Positions 8,547 to 16,963 of a DNA stretch of 64,000 nucleotides are shown here, in pieces. The notes under the pieces are model-generated. The model saw only the letters and a list, made by a program, of their open reading frames with translations, was not told where the DNA came from and ran no database searches. How positions within the stretch are numbered: position 1 is the stretch's first letter; each line of letters begins with the position of its first letter. The position numbers and the translations under genes are program-made. The stretch is taken from positions 310,001 through 374,000 of the forward strand of contig JAQWNG010000025.1 in the NCBI GenBank assembly GCA_029246385.1. The letters run 5' to 3'. Source of the stretch: Halioglobus sp. (GTDB lineage: Bacteria > Pseudomonadota > Gammaproteobacteria > Pseudomonadales > Halieaceae).

Positions 8547-9449
8547 TCAGTGTAAGATTTTAGCCTTATTGGCCCCTAAAACATTTGCCAAATCACTGCG
8601 GCTAAATTGATAGTGTTGGTTGCAGAAGTCACAGTCCATGGTGATGCTGCCCTGTTCCTGCAGCAACTCTTCGATGTCGTCGGGATTTAGAGTACTCAAG
8701 GCACGATGAGTGCGCTCGCGGGAGCAGCTGCAGTTAAAACTTACGCTAGCTGGCTCAAATAGGCGCACACGGTCTTTATGATAGAGTTGATAGAGTAGTT
8801 GTTCACTCTCAAGTTGGTATAACTCTGGGTCTGTCACTGTCGCGGCCATTGAATAGACGTGTTCCCACTGTTGCGCACGCTGGTCCTCGTCGGGAGTAAT
8901 CAGTGCCGGCAGTTGCTGTAATAGCAGACCTGCTGCTTGCTCTCCGTCGGCTGCCAGCCAGACACGGGTATTCAATTGCTCGGATCGTTTGAAGTAGCCA
9001 TCTAGGCTGTTGGACAGCGAGCCTTGCTCGAGTGGGACAATACCCTGATAGCGCTGGCCATGGGCCGGATCGATGGTGATCGCTAGTTGGCCAGACCTAA
9101 GCAGCTCATTATTATTGTCGGAAGTAGCGTGCTCTGCACCTGACGCGATACCGCGCAGGCGCAATTGGTGGTCGCATTCCACCATTAGCAGTGGTATCTC
9201 ACCTTCTGATCTTACCTGCAAAATTAATGTCCCCTCGAACTTGAGGTTCGCGCACAACAGCACCGCTGCGGCCAGAAATTCGCCCAGTAGACGACTCACT
9301 GCCAAGGGATATTGGTGAATGGCGATTATTTCCTGATACGCCGAGTCTAGGTGAACAATTTCGCCACGGATATCCGCATCCTCAAATAAGAAGCGCCGAG
9401 AGCCATCACTGCTTGGCGTTAGTTCAATGGGATCAGAGATGTCAGACAT
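8547..9449 (-). CDS. hslO: Redox-regulated chaperone Hsp33
   Basis: A 300-residue Hsp33. The C-terminal redox switch has the zinc-binding cysteines C240-x-C242 and C273-x2-C276 (FNCSCSRE and CDFCNQHYQF). Under peroxide or bleach stress the zinc is released and disulfides form, turning it into a holdase for unfolding cytosolic proteins. The N-terminal part, with AAAVLLCANLKFEGTLILQ, is typical. It lies upstream of pckA on the same strand with a 145-bp gap, so it may have its own transcript. Confidence 0.95.
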   Translation of the reverse strand: MSDISDPIELTPSSDGSRRFLFEDADIRGEIVHLDSAYQEIIAIHQYPLAVSRLLGEFLAAAVLLCANLKFEGTLILQVRSEGEIPLLMVECDHQLRLRGIASGAEHATSDNNNELLRSGQLAITIDPAHGQRYQGIVPLEQGSLSNSLDGYFKRSEQLNTRVWLAADGEQAAGLLLQQLPALITPDEDQRAQQWEHVYSMAATVTDPELYQLESEQLLYQLYHKDRVRLFEPASVSFNCSCSRERTHRALSTLNPDDIEELLQEQGSITMDCDFCNQHYQFSRSDLANVLGANKAKILH

Positions 9450-9783
9450 ATCGTCGCTCCTTCAACGTAATCAATTCGATACTCAAAATACGCTTGATAC
9501 CAGAGGAAAGCATATGTTGGCAATATATAAGCACCACCGCGCACCTTGAGTTGGCCTTTGGCGCACTGTTGCCCTGCTCAAAAAATAACCATTGGGCAGC
9601 TTGTTTATATTGTGACCGAATAGGCTCTGCGGCTTGCGCGTGCCAGCAATGGGGCGCAGGGTTTAGTATGTGAGGCCAGCCATGGATAATTTTACCCCCT
9701 CTGAGACCTTGACACTATTAGCGGATACAGTGTGGGTCACATCCAGCAACGTATTTCTCTTTTATTGTATGAGGGCTTAGGCA
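9450..9783. other. 334-bp gap between divergent genes; no gene seen
   Basis: This gap lies between the divergent hslO and the luciferase-like gene. Open frames here lack a ribosome site and look non-coding. A TTGACA hexamer occurs at 9709-9714, but no convincing -10 box stands 16-18 bp after it. The start of the 9784 gene is preceded by GAGGGCTTAGG, an acceptable ribosome site. Otherwise I see nothing in it. Confidence 0.5.
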
Positions 9784-10650
9784 ATGAGATTCAGTTACCA
9801 GATTGGCATGTGTGAGGCCGACCACTATCTGCCTTTGGCCAGAGCGGCAGAACAAGCGGGTTTTAATGGCATTACGATTCCCGATAGTATTTGTTATCCG
9901 CAGGAGGCGAGTTCTAAATATCCCTACAATAATGATGGCAGCAGGGAGTTTTTGGAAAGTGTACCTTTTATTGAAAGCCTTATTGCGGTCGCTGCAATGG
10001 CGGCCGTTACCGAGAAAATTAGACTCGCGACCTTCGTTTATAAACTCGCCGTGCGGCAGGCACCTGTAGTGGCCAAACAGGTTCAAGGTATTCAGTCATT
10101 GTCCGGCAATCGTTTTGATTTTGGTGTAGGGATTAGCCCGTGGGAGGAGGATTTTGCGATCTGTGGCGTGCCTTGGGAAAAGCGTGGGAAGCGATTAGAT
10201 GAGCAAATCGATATGTTGCGTGGTCTAGAGACCGGCGAGTATTTCGGTTACGTGGGCGAAATACACAATATGCCGGCTAATAAGATGAACCCAGTGCCAA
10301 CCAAGCCAACGCCGCTGCTGATTGGTGGACACACAGAACTCGCTCTGAAACGCGCTGCGCGGGCGGGTGATGGCTGGATGTGTGCAGGGGCGAATATTGA
10401 GGAGTTGGAGGCTTATATCGGGCGAATCAATCAGCTACGTCAGGAATATGGCACTGCTGACCGCCCATTCAAAATCTTCACTACCGGACAGAATGCCTTC
10501 ACGCCTGATGGGCTTGAAAAACTTGAAAGTATCGGAGTGACCGATGTGATTATCGGTTTTCGCAACGTCTATGCAATGGAAGCGGATAAGCCGTTGGAAG
10601 AAAAAATCGGCATGCTGAACTGGTACGCGGAAGAGTTCATTCATGGCTGA
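9784..10650 (+). CDS. LLM-class (luciferase-like) flavin/F420-dependent oxidoreductase
   Basis: A 288-residue TIM-barrel protein of the bacterial luciferase-like superfamily. Recognisable stretches are the N-terminal LARAAEQAGFNGITIPDS, the segment LSGNRFDFGVGISPWEEDF, and the late barrel signature KPTPLLIGGHTELALKRAARAGDGW. Members use reduced FMN or F420 to oxidise diverse substrates; the cofactor cannot be told from sequence, and F420 use would need F420 biosynthesis genes elsewhere. Its stop overlaps the start of the next gene by 8 bp, so the two are translationally coupled, which suggests a shared lipid, steroid or acyl-CoA pathway. Confidence 0.85.
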   Translation: MRFSYQIGMCEADHYLPLARAAEQAGFNGITIPDSICYPQEASSKYPYNNDGSREFLESVPFIESLIAVAAMAAVTEKIRLATFVYKLAVRQAPVVAKQVQGIQSLSGNRFDFGVGISPWEEDFAICGVPWEKRGKRLDEQIDMLRGLETGEYFGYVGEIHNMPANKMNPVPTKPTPLLIGGHTELALKRAARAGDGWMCAGANIEELEAYIGRINQLRQEYGTADRPFKIFTTGQNAFTPDGLEKLESIGVTDVIIGFRNVYAMEADKPLEEKIGMLNWYAEEFIHG

Positions 10651-12118
10651 GTTCGAGGCTAACACTCCAGTCTTGGTGGGGGTTGCTTCTGTTCAGCAGA
10701 AGATTGATGACCACGAGTGCGCGCTGGAACCGGTAGCTCTTATGGAGCAGGCTTTGCGCGATGCTGCTGTCGATGCCGGCTGCATGCAGTTGTTGAGCTT
10801 GGCAGATGAAATCTTGGTGCCGAAAAGCCTTTGGAGCTATACGGATCCCGGGCGTCTATTGGCCGATGCTTTGGGCGCACACTCTGCCAAAACGCTACTG
10901 GCAGAATTTGGGATATTGCAGCAAAGCCTGTTGACCCGTGCCTGCCAGCGTATACAGGATAGTGACGCTAAAGTGATGCTGGTTGCTGGCGGAGAGGCGA
11001 GGTTTCGCGCTCTTTGTGCAAGCAGGGCTGGAGGTGAGGCATTCGAAACGCCGCAGAATAATATCCAGCCAGATATCACGTTGCGACCTGAAGCTGAGAT
11101 GTGGTCATCGGTCGAGTCAGACAGCGGCCTTGGTATGCCCGTGGGTTACTACGCTATCCTCGATAGTGCACTGCGGCACAAACAGGGTTTAAGCGTGAGG
11201 CAGCATCGGGATCAGATGGCCAATATGTATGCCAGACTGAGTGTGCTGGCGGCAGACAATCCGGACGCCTGGTCCGACCAAGGGCTGTCAGCCGACTACA
11301 TTCGTGATCACTCTGTCGCTAATCGTATGCTGGCTTTCCCTTATACTAAACTGCACAACAGCCAGTGGAATGTCGATCAAGCTGCGGGACTTATATTGTG
11401 TTCTGCGGGTCTCGCTGAGACATTAGGTATTGAGCGCAGCAAGTGGGTCTTCCCTCAGGCGTTCACGGAATCGAATTTTATGTCGGTGGTGTCCAGTCGC
11501 AAGGATCTTGGCGCGAGCCCAGGATTTCGTATAACCGGGCAGGCCGCCATGGAGTTGGCTGACGTGAATTTTAACGATATTCGTTTGTGCGAGCTATACT
11601 CGTGCTTCCCGTACGCAGTGCGGGTGCAGCTAGAGGAATTTGGTCTGGACGTGCAGCGCGATGTCAGTGTCACAGGAGGGATGACTTTCGGTGGCGGGCC
11701 ACTAAATAACTTTATGTTTCAGTCTACGGTGAAAATGGCTCAGCTGTTGCGAAAAAGTCCCGCTGAGGTTGGACTGGTGACAACGGTAAGCGGCATGCTC
11801 ACTAAGCAGGCATGTGCATTGTGGTCGGCCAGTCCGGGGTCTAAAGGTTGGAGCTGTGTCGATGTGACGGATCAGGTTCGCGCAAAAACTGAAGTCTGTG
11901 AACTGGTTGCAAACTATCGTGGAAAAGGATCAGTAGCTGGGTACACAGTTCTTTATCGGGGGGCTGAGCCTTGGCGTGCTGTGGCCGTATTCGATTTGCC
12001 TGCTGGTCAGCGCACAGTCGCTTTCAGCGAAGATTCTGCCATGATGGCAGACATGATGGCGCGAGAGTGCTGTGGTATGTCTTATTCTCTAGCCGAGGGG
12101 TGCTTTCAGCCAAGCTAG
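10643..12118 (+). CDS. Thiolase-like protein type 1 (TLP1) / acetyl-CoA acetyltransferase-like
   Basis: A 491-residue thiolase-superfamily protein, about 90 residues longer than a classical thiolase. Two TLP1 signatures are clear: LCELYSCFPYAV (315-326), where thiolases have NEAF, and TGGMTFGGGPLNN (344-356), where thiolases have the GGHxxGHP motif. The last about 85 residues match the extra C-terminal (OB-like) domain of TLP1 proteins known from mycobacteria. The usual catalytic His motif is therefore changed and the reaction is uncertain. It probably handles acyl-CoA, sterol or fatty-acid intermediates. It overlaps the luciferase-like gene by 8 bp and is convergent with the AraC gene by a 4-bp overlap. 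Confidence 0.85.
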   Translation: MAEFEANTPVLVGVASVQQKIDDHECALEPVALMEQALRDAAVDAGCMQLLSLADEILVPKSLWSYTDPGRLLADALGAHSAKTLLAEFGILQQSLLTRACQRIQDSDAKVMLVAGGEARFRALCASRAGGEAFETPQNNIQPDITLRPEAEMWSSVESDSGLGMPVGYYAILDSALRHKQGLSVRQHRDQMANMYARLSVLAADNPDAWSDQGLSADYIRDHSVANRMLAFPYTKLHNSQWNVDQAAGLILCSAGLAETLGIERSKWVFPQAFTESNFMSVVSSRKDLGASPGFRITGQAAMELADVNFNDIRLCELYSCFPYAVRVQLEEFGLDVQRDVSVTGGMTFGGGPLNNFMFQSTVKMAQLLRKSPAEVGLVTTVSGMLTKQACALWSASPGSKGWSCVDVTDQVRAKTEVCELVANYRGKGSVAGYTVLYRGAEPWRAVAVFDLPAGQRTVAFSEDSAMMADMMARECCGMSYSLAEGCFQPS

Positions 12119-13146
12119 TTTTTGCGAACCTCTCCGGGTGTCATGCCGGTCCATTTAAGATATGCGCGGCGGAAGTTCGACGGATCACTGAAGCCTATTT
12201 TATAAGCGATACTGGATAAAGACAGGCGTGTGTTTAGCAGGTAGCGGGTGGCATGTTCGCCGCGCACCTGATCTAGTAGTTGTTGAAAAGACTGCTGTTC
12301 TTCATCGAGTCGCCGTCGGTACGTGCGTGGGCTGAGATTGAGCATAGTCGCAATGCGCGGCATCTGAGGATACTGGCCCTCTAGTTTGCGTAACAATCGC
12401 AGGGTTTGCTCAGCTACTGACTTTTCTTCTTCCAGGTCTGCCAGCAGACGAACACATTCCGCTTCATAGAGATTCCGCAATATCGGATTGGAAGAGGGCA
12501 CGGCTGTGTTGAGGAGGTCGCGATGAAATAAAATACGGCCTTTCACGCAGTTGAAGTAAACGGCTTCTCCTAGGGCTTCATAATAGGCGCTGGAGTGAGC
12601 CGGCTTCGGATAAGGTAGCTCCATATGCAGACAAAAGTCAGGCTCAGTTAACAAGCCACGTATGGTGTTAATGAAGGCGCCATAAAAAAGCTCATATCCA
12701 AACTCGATCGACAGATCGCCCGGCGTGTTGAACAGTGTTAGAGCGCATTGCTCGCCTATGGTGTCAAGCTCGATCTGGAGTCCTGATGCTAATATATGTT
12801 GGTACTTAAGCAATAAATCCATAACTTGTGCGAGGTCACGACAGGTCATAAAAGCCTGACCCAATATAGCATGAGCGCTCAGATTAAGGCGCAATCCCAG
12901 CTCTAACCCTAGCGCGGGCTTGTTGGTTAGCCTTTGTGCGTTAGCGACGACTTGAGTGAAGTCTGCATCGTTGATACGAGCACCTATTCCGGATATACCG
13001 CTGGTTGCGAGCGTGGTGCCCGCGAGCAAGTTGTCGCGCGTGCAACCCTGACTCTCCGCCATATCGATAAGAATCAGGACGTACTGTGCTGGAGTGCTGG
13101 TATTAGGCATACGCCCATTTGGCCACAAAAGACTGGTAATTGACAA
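12115..13146 (-). CDS. AraC-family transcriptional regulator (Arabinose_bd-type N-domain)
   Basis: A 343-residue regulator. The C-terminal double helix-turn-helix includes RYLLNTRLSLSSIAYKIGFS and DPSNFRRAYLKWTGMTPGE. The N-terminal 200 residues look like the ligand domain seen in OruR/ArgR-type AraC proteins. An alternative start is ATG 13110 (MPNTSTPAQY), which would shorten it by 12 residues; the upstream start has AAGG in front. It is divergent from the ferritin-like gene (78-bp gap), which it probably controls. A perfect inverted repeat GACAAG-N7-CTTGTC (13142-13160) lies at its start. Confidence 0.88.
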   Translation of the reverse strand: MSITSLLWPNGRMPNTSTPAQYVLILIDMAESQGCTRDNLLAGTTLATSGISGIGARINDADFTQVVANAQRLTNKPALGLELGLRLNLSAHAILGQAFMTCRDLAQVMDLLLKYQHILASGLQIELDTIGEQCALTLFNTPGDLSIEFGYELFYGAFINTIRGLLTEPDFCLHMELPYPKPAHSSAYYEALGEAVYFNCVKGRILFHRDLLNTAVPSSNPILRNLYEAECVRLLADLEEEKSVAEQTLRLLRKLEGQYPQMPRIATMLNLSPRTYRRRLDEEQQSFQQLLDQVRGEHATRYLLNTRLSLSSIAYKIGFSDPSNFRRAYLKWTGMTPGEVRKN

Positions 13147-13224
13147 GACTTTACCTTGTCCGGTTTTTAGCTATAGCCCATAGTCAACGCCTGTAATCGA
13201 TAACACATTAGACGAGCGACAATT

Positions 13225-14412
13225 ATGCAAATTAAATGGACCGAAGAAGCACCTCGAAAAATTCAGCGCCATGCAGGCGCTGATTACCCTAGTGAAAATC
13301 CTGATCTGGAAGATCTACTGACCAGCGCCGATGTTGACCATGTGGCCGAGATTTTCCAGACCCCATTGAGTGGTTCCTATAACTGGGATTATAAGGTGCA
13401 GGATGATCGGATTAAGAAACTCTATGATCTCGGCAAACAACTCAACTGGGATCCCGAAATGGACATTGACTGGGACCGCCCTTGGCCTGCGGAAGAGCGA
13501 GCGCCAGAGATGATGAACCTGCATGATTATGAGCCTTACCTAGCTATGGACGAAAAAACTAAGGATGAGTTCTGGTTGCACATGAATGCTTGGAGTCTGT
13601 CCCAATTCCTGCACGGTGAGCAGGGCGCGCTGTTGGTAGCCTCTCAGCTGTGCTCCTGTGCTCCTTCGTTGAATGCCAAGCTTTACGCGGCCTCACAAAC
13701 TTTCGATGAGGCGCGCCATGTCGAGGTGTTCAATAAATACCTGCAGCAGCGAGTGGGAATGACGTATCCGATCAATACGCATCTGAAAAGCATTATTGAC
13801 AAAATTCTCACCGATGAGCGTTGGGATATGAAGTTCATTGGCATGCAAATCGTGATCGAAGGTCTTGCGCTGTCAGCTTTCGGCACAGCCCGTGAAACTA
13901 CTCCCGATGAGGTTCTTAAGGATGTGCTGTATCTCGTCACTCGCGACGAAGCGCGGCACGTGACGTTTGGGGTCAACTACTTGGAAGAATTTGTGAAGAC
14001 GTTGACCGACGAAGAACGCGAAGAGCGAGCGCAGTTCGCTTACGAGGCTTGTGCCATTAGCCGCGAGCGCCTAGTGGCTACAGACGTATTTCGGCACTTT
14101 GGCTGGGATGTCGAAGAGGCTCGCAAAAAAGTGTTGGAAGGCTTTGTGATGTCGACTTTCCGCAATTTGTTGTTTCAGCGTGTCATCCCTAACCTTGCAC
14201 GTATCGGGTTGCTGACTGAGAAAATACGTCCGAAATTTGAATCGTTGGGCGTATTGGACTATGAAAACCTCGCCACTGACGGCGATATTGATTGGTCTGC
14301 GCTGGAGCGTCCATTGGATACCCAAGAAGCCCAGTCGTATGAGCAGAGTATGCTGGCTGCGTTCGCCAAGAAGCACGAGGAGGAAGAGGCTAGGGTCGAT
14401 TCCGCTGCTTAA
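13225..14412 (+). CDS. Ferritin-like di-iron protein of unknown substrate
   Basis: A 395-residue protein with a four-helix-bundle di-iron signature: E132 (FLHGEQGALL), E162-x2-H165 (FDEARHVEVF), E212 (IVIEGLALSAFG) and E242-x2-H245 (RDEARHVTFG). The pattern E...ExxH...E...ExxH is that of ribonucleotide reductase R2-like and bacterial monooxygenase-like ferritins, so it probably activates O2 on an organic substrate. No signal peptide. The reaction is not identifiable. The adjacent divergent AraC regulator and the TLP1/luciferase-like pair suggest lipid or steroid-type metabolism. It ends about 40 bp before a very long terminator stem shared with rpsT. Confidence 0.8.
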   Translation: MQIKWTEEAPRKIQRHAGADYPSENPDLEDLLTSADVDHVAEIFQTPLSGSYNWDYKVQDDRIKKLYDLGKQLNWDPEMDIDWDRPWPAEERAPEMMNLHDYEPYLAMDEKTKDEFWLHMNAWSLSQFLHGEQGALLVASQLCSCAPSLNAKLYAASQTFDEARHVEVFNKYLQQRVGMTYPINTHLKSIIDKILTDERWDMKFIGMQIVIEGLALSAFGTARETTPDEVLKDVLYLVTRDEARHVTFGVNYLEEFVKTLTDEEREERAQFAYEACAISRERLVATDVFRHFGWDVEEARKKVLEGFVMSTFRNLLFQRVIPNLARIGLLTEKIRPKFESLGVLDYENLATDGDIDWSALERPLDTQEAQSYEQSMLAAFAKKHEEEEARVDSAA

Positions 14413-14452
14413 TTGCATCCGCTCTGCTGAGCAGTGGGGCTTTCTGTGCAAA

Positions 14453-14508
14453 GCAAGTCAGATACAAAAAAGCCGGCATAGTCGCCGGCTTTTTTGTATC
14501 TGACTTGC
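14453..14508. terminator. Bidirectional terminator: perfect 25-bp inverted repeat
   Basis: Left arm 14453-14477 and right arm 14484-14508 are perfectly complementary over 25 bp with a 6-base loop (ATAGTC). The core is AAAAAAGCCGGC / GCCGGCTTTTTT, an intrinsic terminator in both directions, extended by 13 further matched bases on each side. It sits between the convergent ferritin-like gene and rpsT and stops 6 bp before the rpsT stop codon. Confidence 0.92.
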
Positions 14509-14514
14509 ACAGCG

Positions 14515-14781
14515 CTATACAGTTAAAGCCTTTACCTGCGCGTTAAGGCGACTTTTGTGACGTGCTGCCTTATTCTTGTGGATGATGCCTTTGTCTGCTA
14601 AGCGATCGATAACTGGAACAGCATTGTCATAGGCCGATTTTGCTGCAGCAGCATCACCGCTGCCTATAGCCGCGTTGACCTTCTTGATCACGGTGCGAAC
14701 AAGCGACCGGAGACTCGCGTTGTGCGTGCGACGCTTTTCCGACTGGCGGGCACGCTTTTTTGCTTGTGGTGAATTCGCCAC
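14515..14781 (-). CDS. rpsT: 30S ribosomal protein S20
   Basis: An 88-residue, Lys/Ala/Arg-rich protein starting [18 protein letters not shown] and containing [16 protein letters not shown] and [20 protein letters not shown], as in S20 throughout Gammaproteobacteria. It binds 16S rRNA in the small subunit. It has its own promoter (14823-14851) and a strong terminator. In many relatives rpsT sits by murJ; here a TetR gene is the divergent neighbour. Confidence 0.97.
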   Translation of the reverse strand: MANSPQAKKRARQSEKRRTHNASLRSLVRTVIKKVNAAIGSGDAAAAKSAYDNAVPVIDRLADKGIIHKNKAARHKSRLNAQVKALTV

Positions 14782-14822
14782 TGTCTATTACCTCGAGTGA
14801 GAGTCAAAATTTGAAAGGCGCG

Positions 14823-14851
14823 ATTATTCACATTCGCTATCCGCTTGTCAA
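14823..14851 (-). promoter_or_regulatory. Sigma-70 promoter of rpsT
   Basis: On the minus strand a perfect -35 TTGACA (complement of 14846-14851), a 17-bp spacer and -10 AATAAT (14823-14828) precede rpsT. The -10 lies about 40 bp upstream of the start codon. This is the strongest promoter match in the window and fits a highly expressed ribosomal protein. Confidence 0.75.
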
Positions 14852-14890
14852 CCGCTGCTATGCTGGTTTGCTCGCTGCGAGGTGATGTAT

Positions 14891-14906
14891 ACTAACGCCT
14901 ATTAGT
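14891..14906. promoter_or_regulatory. Inverted repeat, candidate TetR autoregulatory operator
   Basis: ACTAA-CGCCTA-TTAGT is a perfect 5-bp-arm palindrome, 37 bp upstream of the TetR start at 14944 and overlapping a TATACT -10-like hexamer (14888-14893). Position and symmetry suit TetR autoregulation, but the arms are short. Confidence 0.35.
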
Positions 14907-14943
14907 CATTATTTTTCGATTTTTGAGGCTGACGTGTTTACGG

Positions 14944-15570
14944 ATGGATAATTCAGCAGTGACAGTTGCCCCCCCTCGAGGGACGTCAGATCGTATTCTC
15001 GATGCGGCCGAAGACATTTTTGCCGAAAAAGGCTATAGCGCAACTTCGTTGGGTGATGTTGCAGACCGGGTAGGCATTCGCTCCCCGAGTCTCTATAACC
15101 ATTTTAAAAACAAGGAGGCGCTTTATGAGGCTGTGCTTGAGCGTTTACTGCAGGACTTCTCGGCACCTCTGGTAGAGCTAGACAGCGGGCCCGTGACGAA
15201 CGAGAGGGTCTTCCAATGGCTGGAGACCATTGTCCGCCTTCACCATGCGAACCCTAACCTTGCCCGATTACTGCAACATGCAGCCCTTTCTGGTGGTCCG
15301 CATACCAATGAGTTGATTGATCGGTTGTTTCGGCCCATGTTTCAGTCGGGAGCGAAGATAGAAGGTGCAGATATTACGTTATTCGAAAACTCGGGGTTAC
15401 AGCCTTGGGCAGTCATGGCTTTCAATAATCTGGTCATGTCTTACGTCACTATGGCGCCAATGTACCGGGATCTTCTGGGGGAAGACCCGTTCAGCGACAA
15501 AGCCCTCGAGAATCAGCTGAATCTAGTCAAAACATTATTGCGAGCGGTCTTTGAGTATAAAGGGGAGTAG
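14944..15570 (+). CDS. TetR/AcrR-family transcriptional regulator
   Basis: I start at ATG 14944 (MDNSAVTVAPPRG), giving 208 residues; a TTG at 14923 would add seven. The DNA-binding domain is clear: SDRILDAAEDIFAEKGYSAT, then LGDVADRVGIRSPSLYNHFK as the helix-turn-helix. The C-terminal part (about 60-208) is a TetR ligand domain with HHANPNLARLLQHAAL. It is divergent from rpsT and followed after 63 bp by a phosphatase gene on the same strand, which may be in its regulon. The ligand is unknown. Confidence 0.88.
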   Translation: MDNSAVTVAPPRGTSDRILDAAEDIFAEKGYSATSLGDVADRVGIRSPSLYNHFKNKEALYEAVLERLLQDFSAPLVELDSGPVTNERVFQWLETIVRLHHANPNLARLLQHAALSGGPHTNELIDRLFRPMFQSGAKIEGADITLFENSGLQPWAVMAFNNLVMSYVTMAPMYRDLLGEDPFSDKALENQLNLVKTLLRAVFEYKGE

Positions 15571-15633
15571 GGTTTTCGCATCTACTTTGGCACTTAATAA
15601 GTAATTGGTTATCGAAGGGGTCTGTTCTAGCTC

Positions 15634-16629
15634 ATGTTGGTCTCAAATGCTGTACATATTTGGCGCGAGTCAGACGGGGATTATCATATCGAGTGGCGCG
15701 CCAGCCATCCCGATACCCAGGTCACGGTTGAACCGGTTATAAGCAATAGCGCCGCACAAGCGCATTACGATGCCGATACCGAGCGGGCTCGCGTGTCGGG
15801 TCTCGCACCCGCGAACCGTCATTTTTTCCGGGTGCGTGATCAGCACGGCACTGAGGTGTTAGCGGCAGAGCGCAAACTGGGTATGCAGGGAACGCCGAAT
15901 TTTAGAGATTTTGGAGGATATCGCACTGTCGACGGTCGCTTGGTGAAGTGGGGCTTTTTGTTCCGCTCAGGCCAACTGTCAAATTTGAGTGACCAGGATA
16001 TTGCATTACTATCCAGCTTAGAGCTGGACCTAGTCTGCGATTTCAGGCGTCTAGAGGAGCAGGAAGCGGACCCCAGCAGGTTGCCCGCTAGTAATCCTCC
16101 CCGCATAGCGAGCCTACCGATTAGCCCCGGCAGTAACGCGCAGTTTTTCGAGCACGTGGCAGATCAAGTTGGTGGCCGGCAGACCATGTTCGATTTTATG
16201 GTGGAGATCAATAGAGACCTTGCCGAGGCGCAGACCGAGGCTTATGCTCGAATGTTTTACGAGATATTGGCTGCGAAGGACGCACGATTCTTGGTCCACT
16301 GTGCCGCGGGGAAGGATCGCACCGGCTTCGCCGCAGCCATCATTCTCCTAGCATTAGGGGTTTCAGAGGAAGTCGTGATGCAAGATTATATGCTCACCCA
16401 GCGGTTTTTCAGCCCCCATGCGGAGATAGACCGTTTGCGGCAAAAATATCAGATGCAACAAATGGAGACTGACTCCATACTACCAATGCTAGAAGTGCAT
16501 GAGGACTATTTGTCTCGCGCTCTGACGGCGATTGCACACCACTATACTTCGCTAGAAGTATATTTGGAGGAGGCGCTGGGTATGGGGCCCCGCGAAGTTG
16601 CACAATTGCGGAAGCGTTATTTAGAGTGA
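15634..16629 (+). CDS. Tyrosine-protein phosphatase (Y_phosphatase3 family)
   Basis: A 331-residue protein. The catalytic P-loop is VHCAAGKDRTGFA, with nucleophile C223 and R229 in the CX5R pattern. NFRDFGGYRTVDGRLVKWG (89-107) is the conserved entry of this family. The first 75 residues form a separate beta-rich module (ending VSGLAPANRHFFRVRDQ) that looks fibronectin-III-like. Members dephosphorylate phosphotyrosine or phosphoinositide-like substrates. No signal peptide is visible. It follows the TetR gene by 63 bp. Confidence 0.87.
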   Translation: MLVSNAVHIWRESDGDYHIEWRASHPDTQVTVEPVISNSAAQAHYDADTERARVSGLAPANRHFFRVRDQHGTEVLAAERKLGMQGTPNFRDFGGYRTVDGRLVKWGFLFRSGQLSNLSDQDIALLSSLELDLVCDFRRLEEQEADPSRLPASNPPRIASLPISPGSNAQFFEHVADQVGGRQTMFDFMVEINRDLAEAQTEAYARMFYEILAAKDARFLVHCAAGKDRTGFAAAIILLALGVSEEVVMQDYMLTQRFFSPHAEIDRLRQKYQMQQMETDSILPMLEVHEDYLSRALTAIAHHYTSLEVYLEEALGMGPREVAQLRKRYLE

Positions 16630-16646
16630 TACCTGAGTACATCAGC

Positions 16647-16669
16647 GTCGCCACGATGGCGGTGGCGAC
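16647..16669. terminator. Hairpin between convergent genes
   Basis: GTCGCCAC and GTGGCGAC form a perfect 8-bp GC-rich stem with a 7-base loop, between the phosphatase stop and the stop of the small secreted protein. It lacks a T tract on either side, so it would be at most a weak terminator or a shared 3'-end barrier. Confidence 0.45.
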
Positions 16670-16690
16670 TTCGCATCAGCGCATCTTAGC

Positions 16691-16963
16691 TTAAGAGGAC
16701 TTACAGGCGTTTTTTGCCGCTTTTATTTGCTTCTTTTCGCACGCATCGCTGCTGGCATCGCCAACACACCATTTGCCCCTGTTGTTCCAAGCAGTTAGGT
16801 CGGCACGCTTGCCGTTGGAGCATTTTACTGTGTAATTGGAGTAGGCAATGCCATCATTGGTTTCAGCATTAGACTTAAAAACTATGCTGGTGGGTTTTGC
16901 GGCGAAGCTGTAAGCGGAAAATAGTACCAATGCCGTTGCAGCTGCAAATTTCAAAATGTTCAT
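16691..16963 (-). CDS. Small secreted cysteine-containing protein, unknown function
   Basis: A 90-residue protein with a clear Sec signal peptide (MNILKFAAATALVLFSAYSF, cleavage likely after AYSFA near residue 21). The mature part is about 69 residues with four cysteines (CSNGKR, KWCVGD, DACEKK, NACKSS), which could form two disulfides in the periplasm or outside. AAGGA-type ribosome site AAGGATTTGTA precedes ATG 16963. I do not recognise the family. Upstream lies a cluster of GTTAC/GTAAC motifs, so expression may be regulated. Confidence 0.75.
   Translation of the reverse strand: MNILKFAAATALVLFSAYSFAAKPTSIVFKSNAETNDGIAYSNYTVKCSNGKRADLTAWNNRGKWCVGDASSDACEKKQIKAAKNACKSS

Noticed and set aside
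9413-9673. 86-codon frame in the hslO upstream gap
   Set aside because: No ribosome site or recognisable pattern, and it overlaps the hslO start.
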